64,000 nucleotides of DNA. It comes from Micromonospora sp. LH3U1 (lineage in GTDB: Bacteria; Actinomycetota; Actinomycetes; Mycobacteriales; Micromonosporaceae). How positions within the stretch are numbered: position 1 is the stretch's first letter; the number at the start of each line of letters is the position of its first letter. The notes under the pieces are model-generated. The model saw only the letters and a program-made list of their open reading frames with translations. It did no database searches and was not told where the DNA came from. Below, piece by piece: positions 9,513 through 17,737 of this stretch. The stretch lies in NCBI RefSeq assembly GCF_028475105.1, contig NZ_CP116936.1:1054001-1118000 (forward strand). The letters run 5' to 3'. The position numbers and the translations under genes are program-made.

Positions 9513-9560
9513 GGTTACCTCCGCCGTCGTGGTGCGGGTGTGCCGACGGCGACGCTAGTT

Positions 9561-10838
9561 TCAGGAACGTTGCAGCCACGTTGCGCGCGGTAGGTCGTAC
9601 TCCCCGGCGAGCTGGTCGATGCGGGCGAGGGCGAGCGGCCGGCGCGGCGCGCCCACCGGCAACGCCCGCGCCAGGGCCTGCCAGGCGGTCAGGTCGTCGG
9701 CGCCGGCTGGCGTCGCGGTCCACCCCGCGAGCAGCGCCGGGTCCGCGGCGGCCAGCACGGCCGCGCGGAGCTGGCCGTCGATCAGCCGGCGCAGTCGCGT
9801 CACTCCCGGCGCGTCCGAGCCGGGCAGCAAGGGCCCGGAGTACGCGTCGAGCGCGCCCCCGGGGTCGCCCCGGTCCAACCGGTCGGCGACGGTGGTGAAG
9901 TCGGCGCGGACGGTGCCGCGCAGCCGGTAGGGGCGGGAGTCGAGCAGCTCGGGGCCGAGCGCCCGGCGCAGCCGGGACAGCTCCGCGCGCAGGGTGACCG
10001 GGTGCAGTCGGTCGTCGCCGTACAGGTCGAGGCCGAGTTGTTCGCCGGTGCGCCCCTCGGGGTGGTGGAGCAGCAGCACCAGCAGCTCGCTGTGCCGACG
10101 GCCCAGCCGGACGCGCCGCCCGTCGACCCGCAGCTCCGCCTCGTCCCGGCCGAGCGCGGTCACGGTGGCCACGCCCGGCTCCACCGGCCGGTCGGTGGCG
10201 AGCTGTGCCTCGGCGGCCCGGGCGGTGGCCCGCACCAGTGCGAGGCTGTGCGGGTTGGCCAGGTGGTCACCGCCGGTGATGTCGACCGCGCCGAGCAGAA
10301 GCCCGGTGGCCGGGTCGTGGATCGGCGCGGCGGCGCAGGTCCAGCGTTGCACCCGCCGGCTGAAGTGCTCGGTGGCGAAGATCTGCACGCTGTGGTCGAC
10401 GGCCAGGGCGGTGCCGGGGGCGTTGGTGCCGGCGTGCTTCTCGTCCCAGCGTGCGCCAGGCACGAAGTTCATCCGCTCGGCGTGCCGGAGCACCCCCGGG
10501 TGGCCCTCCACCCAGAGCAGCCGCCCGTACGCGTCGCAGACCGCCATCAGGTGCGCGCCGTCCTGTGCGATTCCGCCGAGCAGGTCCCGGAAGAGCGGCA
10601 GCACCCGGGCCAGCGGGTGCGCGGCCCGGTAGCCCGCCAGTGCGTCGTCGGTCAGGTCGACCGGCGGGGTGGCCTCCGGGTCCAGTCGGGCGGATCGTTC
10701 CCAGGAGCGGCGAACCACCTCGCGAACCCGCTGTGGCGCGGCTCCGGCGGCGAGGAACGCCTCGTGGGCGGCGCCCACCTGCGCGATCCGCTCCGCCGGA
10801 TCCGCGCCGAACTCCAGGGCGAGCCACGGGTCAGCCAT
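9561..10838 (-). CDS. GAF-domain transcriptional regulator (AcoR-like, no AAA+ domain)
   Basis: About 425 residues. The first 60 contain the VRxVVRRSWERS stretch that opens AcoR-type activators, and a GAF sensor domain follows (about 75-225, including DEKHAGTNAPGTAL). Instead of the sigma-54-activating AAA+ module, the C-terminal half carries a winged-helix, OmpR/SARP-like DNA-binding region (about 250-330, LRAELSRLRRALG). The ATG at 10838 has an upstream GGAGGT. It lies 48 bases upstream of the aldehyde dehydrogenase gene on the same strand and probably controls it in response to an aldehyde or alcohol. Confidence 0.8.
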   Translation of the reverse strand: MADPWLALEFGADPAERIAQVGAAHEAFLAAGAAPQRVREVVRRSWERSARLDPEATPPVDLTDDALAGYRAAHPLARVLPLFRDLLGGIAQDGAHLMAVCDAYGRLLWVEGHPGVLRHAERMNFVPGARWDEKHAGTNAPGTALAVDHSVQIFATEHFSRRVQRWTCAAAPIHDPATGLLLGAVDITGGDHLANPHSLALVRATARAAEAQLATDRPVEPGVATVTALGRDEAELRVDGRRVRLGRRHSELLVLLLHHPEGRTGEQLGLDLYGDDRLHPVTLRAELSRLRRALGPELLDSRPYRLRGTVRADFTTVADRLDRGDPGGALDAYSGPLLPGSDAPGVTRLRRLIDGQLRAAVLAAADPALLAGWTATPAGADDLTAWQALARALPVGAPRRPLALARIDQLAGEYDLPRATWLQRS

Positions 10839-11076
10839 CGGGCGACCTCCTCGACGCCCATCGTGACGCAGCTCACCCCCGATCGCCAACCGCTCGATCC
10901 GGTCGGGACGGTGGGCGCAGACGGCATGAGGCGGGACGAAGCCCGCAGAGTCTGGGTTGCGATGGTTTGTCCGTCGGACGCTGCCGTGGAAGATGACTTC
11001 GGAGGGTGCTTACAGAACCCTTAACCCGGGCCTGCGACCGTATGCCGGGCAAGCCGAACTCGGGGGAGCGGACAAC

Positions 11077-11742
11077 GTGCGGGTGCTGGTGGCGGACGAC
11101 GAGCGATTGTTGGCGGACACGGTGGCCGAAGGTCTGCGCCGCTTTTCGATGGCCGTCGACGTCTGCTACGACGGTGCCGGTGCGCTGGAGCGGATCGGAG
11201 TGAACCGGTACGACGTCGCGGTACTCGACCGGGACATGCCGGGGCACACCGGCGACGAGGTGTGCCGCAGCATCGCCGACGCACAGGTCGGCACCCGGGT
11301 GCTCCTACTCACCGCGGCGGCCGGCATCCGGGACCGGGTGGAGGGCCTCGGGCTCGGCGCGGACGACTACCTGACCAAGCCGTTCGCCTTCGCCGAGTTG
11401 GTGGCCCGGGTGCAGGCTCTCGGTCGACGCTCCACCCCGGCGCTGCCACCGGTGCTCGCCCAGGATGGCCTGGTGCTGGACGAGGGGCGGCACGTGGCGA
11501 CCCGGGACGGCCGCCCGCTCGCGTTGAGCCCGAAGGAGTTCGCCGTGCTGCACGTGCTGCTGCGCGCGGACGGGCAGGTGGTCAGCGCCGAGGATTTGCT
11601 GGAGCAGGCCTGGGACGAGTTCGCCGACCCGTTCACCAACGCCGTGCGGGTCACCGTGATGACCCTGCGCAGGAAGCTCGGTGATCCCGCGATCATCCAC
11701 ACGGTTCCGAAGGCCGGCTACCGCATCGGCGGCACCGCATGA
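11077..11742 (+). CDS. VanR/CutR-like response regulator (OmpR family)
   Basis: A 221-residue regulator. The receiver domain (1-115) has the acidic pocket ADDE, phospho-acceptor Asp51 in VLDRDMPG and the switch lysine in DDYLTKPF. The OmpR winged helix follows (about 130-218). The recognition-helix region WDEFADPFTNAVRVTV closely resembles streptomycete VanR as I remember it. The GTG at 11077 follows GGGGAG at good spacing; ATG codons further upstream lack this. Its stop overlaps the kinase start (ATGA). It probably switches on the ligase/dipeptidase genes that follow. The alternative is a CutR-type regulator of secretion stress. Confidence 0.85.
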   Translation: MRVLVADDERLLADTVAEGLRRFSMAVDVCYDGAGALERIGVNRYDVAVLDRDMPGHTGDEVCRSIADAQVGTRVLLLTAAAGIRDRVEGLGLGADDYLTKPFAFAELVARVQALGRRSTPALPPVLAQDGLVLDEGRHVATRDGRPLALSPKEFAVLHVLLRADGQVVSAEDLLEQAWDEFADPFTNAVRVTVMTLRRKLGDPAIIHTVPKAGYRIGGTA

Positions 11743-12803
11743 GCTGGACCCCCCGACGTCGGGTGTTGCTGGTTGGCCTGCTGGCGCTGCTGGTCGGGCC
11801 GGTGCTGCCGGCGGTCGGCAGGTGGCTGTTCGAGCTGATCTGGGTCCGTGGCCAGCAGGCCTGTGACCTACCGGTGCCCGGGGTGACGACGGTGTGCGCC
11901 GACATACGCGCGGGGGCGTTCGTGTTGCCCGTGTTGGCCGTGCTGCTCGTGGTCCTGACCACCTTGGTGGCGCTCTGGTTCGGCGCGGCGTGGTGCCTGC
12001 GCCCGGTCCGTGACCTGGCCGGGCCGATCGAGCACCTCGGCCCGCAGAACCTCGGTCACCGGATCCGGCCCCGCGGCCGTGACGAGCTGGCTCGGCTGTC
12101 CCGGGCGATCGACGAGATGATGGAACGCGTCTCCGCCGGCTACGAGGGGCAGCGGCGGTTCGCGGCGAACGCCTCGCACGAGCTGCGTACCCCCCTCGCG
12201 GTGCAGCGGACGCTCATCGAGGTCGGCATGGCCCGTGCGCTCACCGGCGAGCAGTTGGAGCTGTTGACCGGCCAACTGCTGGAGACCAACGAGCGCAACG
12301 AGCGGCTGATCGAGGGCCTGCTCGCGCTCAGCGAGAGCGACCAGGGCCTGCGATCGCGGATACCGCAGCGGCTCGACACGATTGTCGAGGCGGTGCTCGC
12401 CGGGTACCAGGATCGTGCTCGGGAGGCCGAGGTCACCATCGACACCCATCTCGCTCCCCGGGTCGTCGTCGGCGAACGGGTGCTGCTGGAGCGTCTGGTC
12501 ACCAACCTGGTGGAGAACGGGCTCAAGTACAACCGGCGCGGCGGTTCGCTGACCGTCACGGTGGGCGGTGCGCCCGCGCTGTCCGTGGTCAACACCGGCC
12601 AGCCCGTGCCGGCCGAAGCGGTGGCCGGTCTCTTCGAGCCGTTCCGCCGGCTCGCCCGGGACCGCACCTCGCACGGCGGAGGCGCCGGCCTGGGCCTGGC
12701 CATCGCCCGCTCGATCACCCAGGCGCACGACGGCATCATCGCGGCCCGGCCCGCCGAGCACGGCGGCCTACGGGTCGACGTCCAACTACCCCACCTGACC
12801 TAA
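11739..12803 (+). CDS. VanS-like sensor histidine kinase
   Basis: A 354-residue membrane kinase. TM1 is about residues 8-30 and TM2 about 62-85, with a very short outside loop of about 30 residues holding two cysteines (Cys42 and Cys53). A HAMP region follows, then the phospho-accepting His147 in NASHELRTPLA, and the ATP-binding N box (NLVENGLKYN) and G box (GAGLGLAIA). The small outer loop resembles actinomycete VanS kinases, which sense glycopeptides or cell-wall intermediates close to the membrane. It is translated with the regulator through an ATGA overlap. Confidence 0.85.
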   Translation: MSWTPRRRVLLVGLLALLVGPVLPAVGRWLFELIWVRGQQACDLPVPGVTTVCADIRAGAFVLPVLAVLLVVLTTLVALWFGAAWCLRPVRDLAGPIEHLGPQNLGHRIRPRGRDELARLSRAIDEMMERVSAGYEGQRRFAANASHELRTPLAVQRTLIEVGMARALTGEQLELLTGQLLETNERNERLIEGLLALSESDQGLRSRIPQRLDTIVEAVLAGYQDRAREAEVTIDTHLAPRVVVGERVLLERLVTNLVENGLKYNRRGGSLTVTVGGAPALSVVNTGQPVPAEAVAGLFEPFRRLARDRTSHGGGAGLGLAIARSITQAHDGIIAARPAEHGGLRVDVQLPHLT

Positions 12804-12894
12804 CCCGCACACCCACATCGCCGGGGTCCGCGTACCGCTGGATCCCACCTGAGGCGTGCCCGAAAACAGTGCCCGAGAACAGCGAGGAGAAACG

Positions 12895-13908
12895 ATGTCA
12901 CGCACCGTTGGCCAGGTTCGGGCCGATGTCGAGGAGGCCGCCCGCTGGCTTTCCGGCCGCGTGGTCCGCACACCCGTGCTGCGGTCCTCGGTGATCGACG
13001 GACTGGCCGGGGCTCGCGTCCTGCTGAAGGCGGAGAATCTCCAGAACGGCGGCTCGTACAAGATGCGTGGCGCGCTGCGGGCGGTTGGCCGGCTCGCCTC
13101 GGCCGGACACACCGGGGTGATCGCGCAGAGCACCGGCAACCACGCGGTGGCGGTGGCGTTGGCGGCCCGGGAGCACGGACTGGCGGCGACGGTGGTGCTG
13201 CCGGTCGACGCGGCGCCGACGAAGGTCGACCGGGCGCGCGCGGCGGGGGCGCGGGTGGTGTTCGCCGGCACCGACGTCGGGGAGCGGGTCGCGGCGGCCA
13301 ACGGGCTCAGCGACGAGAGCGGTCACCCCGTGATCGACGCGTACGACCACCCGGACGTCATCGCCGGGCAGGGCACTGCCAGCCTGGAGCTGATCGAGGA
13401 GGCCGAGCGCGCGGGCACACCGCTGGACGCGCTGGTCGTACCGGTCGGGGGTGGTGGCGGGGTGGCGGGCGCCTGCCTGGCCGCCGCCGGCACCGGCATC
13501 GAGGTGTACGGCGTGGAACCGGCAGGTTGTGACTCGCTCGCCCGCAGCCTGGCGGCCGGTGAGCGTGTCCCGGTCGCGCCGGCGCCGACGATCGCGGACG
13601 GGCTGCGGCCGTCCTGCGTGGGTGAGCTGCCGTTCGCGATCGTGCGGAACGTGCTGCGCGGGGTCGTCCGGGTCGACGACGACGAGATCGGGGCGGCGTT
13701 CCGGTTGATCCTGATGGAACTCAAGGTGCTCGTCGAGCCGTCCGGGGCGGCTGGCCTGGCCGGCGTGCTCCGGCTCGCCCCCGAAGCTGACCGGCGGCGG
13801 ACGGTCGGCGTGGTGCTGACCGGCGGCAACGTCGAGGCGGCGCTGGTGGCCCGGTTGACGGTCGGGCGACCCGCCGTGGTGACGACTGTGGAAGGGGTGG
13901 CGGCGTGA
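12895..13908 (+). CDS. PLP enzyme of the serine racemase / threonine dehydratase family
   Basis: A 337-residue fold-type II PLP enzyme. The Schiff-base lysine is Lys56 in GSYKMRGA (usually SFKxRGA). The carboxylate loop is QSTGNHA (78-84) and the phosphate cup GGGGG (185-189). In mammalian serine racemase the base before GNH is a serine and in dehydratases an alanine; here it is Thr80, which keeps a hydroxyl. The divalent-metal site is only partly kept (Glu208 present). The ATG follows GAGGAGA. Its stop overlaps the ligase start, so it plausibly feeds that ligase with a D-amino acid such as D-serine. A plain L-serine/threonine or hydroxyaspartate ammonia-lyase is the conservative alternative. 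Confidence 0.75.
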   Translation: MSRTVGQVRADVEEAARWLSGRVVRTPVLRSSVIDGLAGARVLLKAENLQNGGSYKMRGALRAVGRLASAGHTGVIAQSTGNHAVAVALAAREHGLAATVVLPVDAAPTKVDRARAAGARVVFAGTDVGERVAAANGLSDESGHPVIDAYDHPDVIAGQGTASLELIEEAERAGTPLDALVVPVGGGGGVAGACLAAAGTGIEVYGVEPAGCDSLARSLAAGERVPVAPAPTIADGLRPSCVGELPFAIVRNVLRGVVRVDDDEIGAAFRLILMELKVLVEPSGAAGLAGVLRLAPEADRRRTVGVVLTGGNVEAALVARLTVGRPAVVTTVEGVAA

Positions 13909-15035
13909 GCGCCCCAACTCGGATCGGGATTCTGTTCGGTGGACCGTCGGCGGAGCACGAGGTGTCCTGCGCGTCCGCGCTCGGGGTGGTCCGGGCGCTG
14001 GCTGGCGGCGGTTATCGCACGGTCGCCATCGGCGTCACCCGCAGCGGCGGGTTTCGGCTGATGCCCGACGCGCTGCTGGCCGAGTTGCGTGACCGGCCGG
14101 CCGGCGAGCGGGCCATCGACGACCGCCTGGTGGTGACCGGGCCGGCCGTCGAGTTGCGGGCCGGTCCGCGTCCGGGCGTCGTGCAGGTGTCCGCCGGTAA
14201 CGCCCCCGGCGCGGTGCACGCCGAGCTCGACGTGGTCTTCCCGGTCCTGCACGGCCCGTTCGGTGAGGACGGTGTGGTGCAGGGGCTGTTGGAGTCGCTG
14301 AACGTGCCGTACGTCGGGTGCGGCATCCTCGCCTCGGCGGTGGGCATGAACAAGGTGGCGATGAAGCGGGCGCTGCGTGCCGAGGGCATCCCGGTCACCC
14401 CGCATGTCGCGTTCGACGCGCAGACCTACCGGGCGGCCGATGACCCGGAGAAGCTGGTGGTCGGGCTGCGCCGGCCGCTCTTCGTCAAACCGGCCAGCAT
14501 GGGTTCCTCGATCGGCATCTCCCGGGTCGGTGCGGGCGACGACCTGGCTGCTGCCGTGGAGGAGGCGCTTCGCCACGACCAACTCGTCATTGTCGAGCAG
14601 GGGGTTACCGGCCGGGAGTTGGAGTGCGCGGTGCTCGGTGGCTGGCGCCCCGAGGCGTCGGCGGTGGGTGAGGTACGGGTCGCTGGCGGATGGTTCGACT
14701 ACCAGCAGAAGTACTTCGGCGACGCCGACCCGATGATCGTTCCGGCCGTGCTGCCGGACGAGGTGACCGAGCGGGTCCGCGAGCTGTCGCTGCGCGCGTT
14801 CGCCGCGATCGGCGGGTGGGGCCTGGCCCGGGTCGACTTCTTCTACGACGAGACGACCGGCGAGGTGTACGTCAACGAGCTGAACACCATGCCCGGCTTC
14901 ACCGCGCACTCGATGTATCCGAAGGTGTGGGCGGCTGTCGGTGTCGGCTACCGGGAGGTGGTGGACCGACTCGTCGAGTTGGCCCGTACCCGGCACGCCG
15001 AACGGCCCGTGACCACTGCGGGGAGCGTCCGATGA
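13905..15035 (+). CDS. ddl: D-alanine--D-alanine (D-Ala-D-X) ligase
   Basis: A 376-residue ATP-grasp ligase with the N-terminal GGPSAEHEVS motif, glycine-rich loop KPASMGSSIG, omega-loop FDYQQKYF and C-terminal NELNTMPGFTAHSMYP. It joins two D-amino acids for the peptidoglycan stem. The omega-loop keeps the lysine-tyrosine pair of D-Ala-D-Ala and D-Ala-D-Ser ligases; VanA-type D-Ala-D-Lac ligases have a different loop. The methionine in HSMYP matches housekeeping DdlA, whereas resistance ligases usually carry arginine there. So D-Ala-D-Ala is the safest product, with D-Ala-D-Ser possible. It overlaps both neighbours (GTGA before, ATGA after). Confidence 0.9.
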   Translation: MSAPTRIGILFGGPSAEHEVSCASALGVVRALAGGGYRTVAIGVTRSGGFRLMPDALLAELRDRPAGERAIDDRLVVTGPAVELRAGPRPGVVQVSAGNAPGAVHAELDVVFPVLHGPFGEDGVVQGLLESLNVPYVGCGILASAVGMNKVAMKRALRAEGIPVTPHVAFDAQTYRAADDPEKLVVGLRRPLFVKPASMGSSIGISRVGAGDDLAAAVEEALRHDQLVIVEQGVTGRELECAVLGGWRPEASAVGEVRVAGGWFDYQQKYFGDADPMIVPAVLPDEVTERVRELSLRAFAAIGGWGLARVDFFYDETTGEVYVNELNTMPGFTAHSMYPKVWAAVGVGYREVVDRLVELARTRHAERPVTTAGSVR

Positions 15036-15709
15036 TCCTGCTCTCCGATTCCCGGGTGGCGGCCGTGCCCAGCGCCGATGACGGCGACCCGTTGGTGGAC
15101 CTGCGTGAGCTGCCGGAGTTGCGGCTCGACGGCCGGGCGGTCGACCCCGTCGGGGCGTACGCCCGGCTGCGCGCCGGAGTCGTGGACCGCCTGTTGGCCG
15201 CGCAGCGTGCCCTGCCCAGCGGGATGCGCCTGCTTGTCGTCGAGGGATACCGGCCGTACCAGGCGCAGCTGGCCATCTTCGCTGGCTACCGGGACGAACT
15301 GCGCCGACGGCACCCGGACTGGTCGCCGCAGCGGCTGCACCGGGAGACCGCCAAGTTCGTCTCGCCGGTCGAGGTGGCCCCACACAGCACGGGCGGGGCC
15401 GTGGACCTGACGCTGTGCACCGACGACGGCGTGGAACTGGACCTGGGCACGGCCATCGACGCCACCCCGGAGGACAGCGCCGACGCCTGCTTCACCGACG
15501 CACCCACCGTCGGCGCAACCGCCCGCCGGCACCGGCAGATCATGGTGGACGCTCTCGGCGGTGCCGGGATGGTGAACTACCCGACCGAGTGGTGGCACTG
15601 GTCGTACGGGGACCGTTACTGGGCGCTGATCACCGGTGCGCCGCACACCCGGTACGGGCCGGTGGACCTGGCTGCCGCGCGATCGATACCCGTGCCGGCT
15701 GAACGGTAG
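15032..15709 (+). CDS. vanX: VanX-type D-Ala-D-Ala dipeptidase (peptidase M15D)
   Basis: A 225-residue zinc peptidase with the complete VanX site. The zinc ligands are His118 and Asp125 (PHSTGGAVDL) and His189, the catalytic base is Glu186 (EWWHWSYG), and the substrate-stabilising arginine is Arg74 (EGYRPY). It cleaves free D-Ala-D-Ala dipeptide in the cytoplasm, which in resistance operons removes the normal precursor. The ATG at 15032 overlaps the ligase stop. A dipeptidase made together with a ligase makes sense if the ligase forms a different, VanX-resistant product, or if the pair recycles D-alanine. No signal peptide is present. Confidence 0.9.
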   Translation: MILLSDSRVAAVPSADDGDPLVDLRELPELRLDGRAVDPVGAYARLRAGVVDRLLAAQRALPSGMRLLVVEGYRPYQAQLAIFAGYRDELRRRHPDWSPQRLHRETAKFVSPVEVAPHSTGGAVDLTLCTDDGVELDLGTAIDATPEDSADACFTDAPTVGATARRHRQIMVDALGGAGMVNYPTEWWHWSYGDRYWALITGAPHTRYGPVDLAAARSIPVPAER

Positions 15710-15767
15710 GAGCCTCCCGTCCGTACCAGGTGAGTGAAGGACACCACCGAGGACGGGAGTGACGGCG

Positions 15768-16442
15768 ATGAGGGTGCAGCGCAGGCACGTGCTGGCGGCG
15801 ACCGTGGCGGTGCTCGCCGCAGCGGGTGTGGCGGTGGGGACCAGCTTCGGGTTCGCTGACACCTCCCCGGCACGGTCGTCTGTCTGCTCCGGCTCCGTCA
15901 CCTTCTCGGCGGAGGGCGGGGCGCCGGCGGCGACCAGCGACCGTTTCCCGGTGGGTACCCGGCTGCGGGTGACCAACCTCGACAACAATCGGGCGGCCAC
16001 GGTGACGGTGACCGGCCCGTCGGGCAGTTGTGTGCTGCTCAACGCGGCGGCCATGGAGCTGGTCCGGGAGCCGGGGAAGAACGTGATCCGCCGCAACGTG
16101 GTGGAACGGCTGGACGGGGCGGCGCCGCCGGTCGCGCAGCCGGCCGCCGGTACGGTCCGTCCCGGCGTCGCGTCGCCTGGCGCACCCGGTCCGGCGCCGC
16201 GCTCGGCCTGCTCGGGGTCGATCACCTTCTTCGCTGAGGGTGGAGTGCCGGCGGCGACGAGCGGGCAGTTCCCGGTGGGCACGCGGCTGCGGGTGACCAA
16301 CCTGGACAACAACCGGGCGACGACGGTGACGGTGAACGGCCCGTCGGGCAGTTGTGTGCTGCTCAACTCCGCGGCGATGGACCAGATCCGCGAGCCGGGC
16401 AAGAACCTGATCCGCCGCAACACCGTCGAGGTGCTGCGCTGA
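15768..16442 (+). CDS. Secreted protein with two RlpA-like double-psi beta-barrel repeats
   Basis: A 224-residue protein with a clear signal peptide (arginines at the start, hydrophobic stretch, cleavage near residue 28). Two copies of a roughly 70-residue domain follow, joined by a Pro/Ala linker. Each begins CSGS.TF.AEGG, contains RLRVTNLDNNRA and SGSCVLLN, and ends VIRRN or LIRRN, with two cysteines that could form a disulfide. The strand pattern matches the RlpA/expansin-like double-psi barrel, which binds or cleaves glycan strands. It starts 58 bases after vanX and may be in the same operon. The catalytic aspartate of lytic RlpA proteins is not obvious, so binding is likelier than cleavage. 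Confidence 0.7.
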   Translation: MRVQRRHVLAATVAVLAAAGVAVGTSFGFADTSPARSSVCSGSVTFSAEGGAPAATSDRFPVGTRLRVTNLDNNRAATVTVTGPSGSCVLLNAAAMELVREPGKNVIRRNVVERLDGAAPPVAQPAAGTVRPGVASPGAPGPAPRSACSGSITFFAEGGVPAATSGQFPVGTRLRVTNLDNNRATTVTVNGPSGSCVLLNSAAMDQIREPGKNLIRRNTVEVLR

Positions 16443-16444
16443 CG

Positions 16445-17734
16445 TCAGGACCTCCCCGTCGTCCCGGCGAAGGCGGCGTCGAGGATGTCGGCGCCGCGGG
16501 TGAGGTGCGCGTCGGTGATCACCAGCGGTGGCAGGAAGCGCAGGACATTGCCGTACGTGCCGCAGGTCAGGGTGAGCAGACCAGCGGCGTGGCAGGCGGC
16601 GGAGATCGCCGCGGTGGCGACCGGGTCGGGGGTGAGCGTGCCCGGTCGCACCAGCTCCACGGCGAGCATCGCGCCCCGGCCGCGCACCTCGGCGACCCGG
16701 GGATCCCGCTCGGCGACGGCCCGTAGCCGGGGGACCAGCACGGACTCGATCCGCCGCGCCGCACCGACCAGGTCCAGCTCGTGCATGGTCTCGATGGTGG
16801 CCAGCGCGGCGGCGCAGGCGATCGGGTTGCCGCCGTACGTGCCACCGAGGCCGCCGACGTGCACCGCGTCCATCAGCTCGGCCCGGCCGGTCACCGCAGC
16901 CAGCGGCAGGCCACCGGCGATGCCCTTGGCCAGGGTCACCAGGTCGGGCTCGACCCCCTCGTGCTGGCAGGCGAACCAGTCGCCGGTACGGCAGAAACCC
17001 GTCTGGATCTCGTCGGCGACGAAGACCACCCCGGCCGCCGTCGCCCAGGCCCGCAGCGCCGGCAGGAAACCCGGCGCGGGTACGACGAAGCCGCCCTCGC
17101 CCTGGATCGGCTCGATGAGCAGTGCGGCGACGTTGTCCGCGCCCACCTGCTTCTCGATCATCTCGACTGCCCGTGCCGCCGCCTCCGCGCCGGGGAGCCC
17201 GCCGTCCCGCAGCGGGTACGACATCGGCACCCGGTAGATCTCCCCGGCGAACGGCCCGAACCGGTGCTTGTACGGCATGTTCTTCGCGGTCAACGCCATG
17301 GTCAGGTTGGTCCGGCCGTGGTACGCGTGGTCGAAGACCACCACGGCGGGCCGCCCGGTCGCGTGTCGGGCGATCTTGACGGCGTTCTCCACCGCCTCCG
17401 CGCCGGAGTTGAACAGCGCCGAGCGCTTCTCGAACCCGCCCGGCGTCAGCGCGTTCAGCTGCTCGCACACCGCCACGTACGACTCGTACGGCGCGACCAT
17501 GAAGCAGGTGTGGGTGAACCGCTCGACCTGCGCCCGGACCGCCTCGACCACCCTTGGCGCCGAGTTGCCGACGCTGGTCACGGCGATGCCGGCGGCGAAG
17601 TCGATCCACTCCCGCCCGTCGACGTCGGTGAGCGTCCCGCCCGACGCGTGATCCACGTAGGACGGAATCACGCTGCCGACACCCCGGGCGACGGCACTGC
17701 CCCGCCGCTTGTGCAGCTCCTCCGACGACGCCAT
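16445..17734 (-). CDS. gabT: 4-aminobutyrate aminotransferase
   Basis: A 429-residue class III aminotransferase that moves the amino group of GABA to 2-oxoglutarate, giving succinate semialdehyde. Visible are the PLP-phosphate motif NSGAEAVENAVKIAR, the cofactor aspartate in VFVADEIQTGF and the Schiff-base lysine in LAKGIAGGLPLAAV. It follows the aminobutyraldehyde dehydrogenase gene by three bases on the same strand, so the two steps putrescine-derived aldehyde to GABA to succinate semialdehyde are encoded together. It runs tail to tail with the double-psi gene with two bases between the stops. Confidence 0.9.
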   Translation of the reverse strand: MASSEELHKRRGSAVARGVGSVIPSYVDHASGGTLTDVDGREWIDFAAGIAVTSVGNSAPRVVEAVRAQVERFTHTCFMVAPYESYVAVCEQLNALTPGGFEKRSALFNSGAEAVENAVKIARHATGRPAVVVFDHAYHGRTNLTMALTAKNMPYKHRFGPFAGEIYRVPMSYPLRDGGLPGAEAAARAVEMIEKQVGADNVAALLIEPIQGEGGFVVPAPGFLPALRAWATAAGVVFVADEIQTGFCRTGDWFACQHEGVEPDLVTLAKGIAGGLPLAAVTGRAELMDAVHVGGLGGTYGGNPIACAAALATIETMHELDLVGAARRIESVLVPRLRAVAERDPRVAEVRGRGAMLAVELVRPGTLTPDPVATAAISAACHAAGLLTLTCGTYGNVLRFLPPLVITDAHLTRGADILDAAFAGTTGRS

Positions 17735-17737
17735 GGG

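Noticed and set aside
13905..15035. VanA-type D-Ala-D-Lac ligase
   Set aside because: The omega-loop keeps the lysine-tyrosine pair and the phosphate loop and C-terminal motif are housekeeping-like; no lactate dehydrogenase gene is adjacent.
13323..15383. A minus-strand open frame of 686 codons across the PLP enzyme, ligase and vanX genes
   Set aside because: High third-position GC removes stops from the opposite strand. The plus-strand genes have intact catalytic motifs and overlaps, whereas the antisense protein is Arg/Pro/His-rich with no family pattern.
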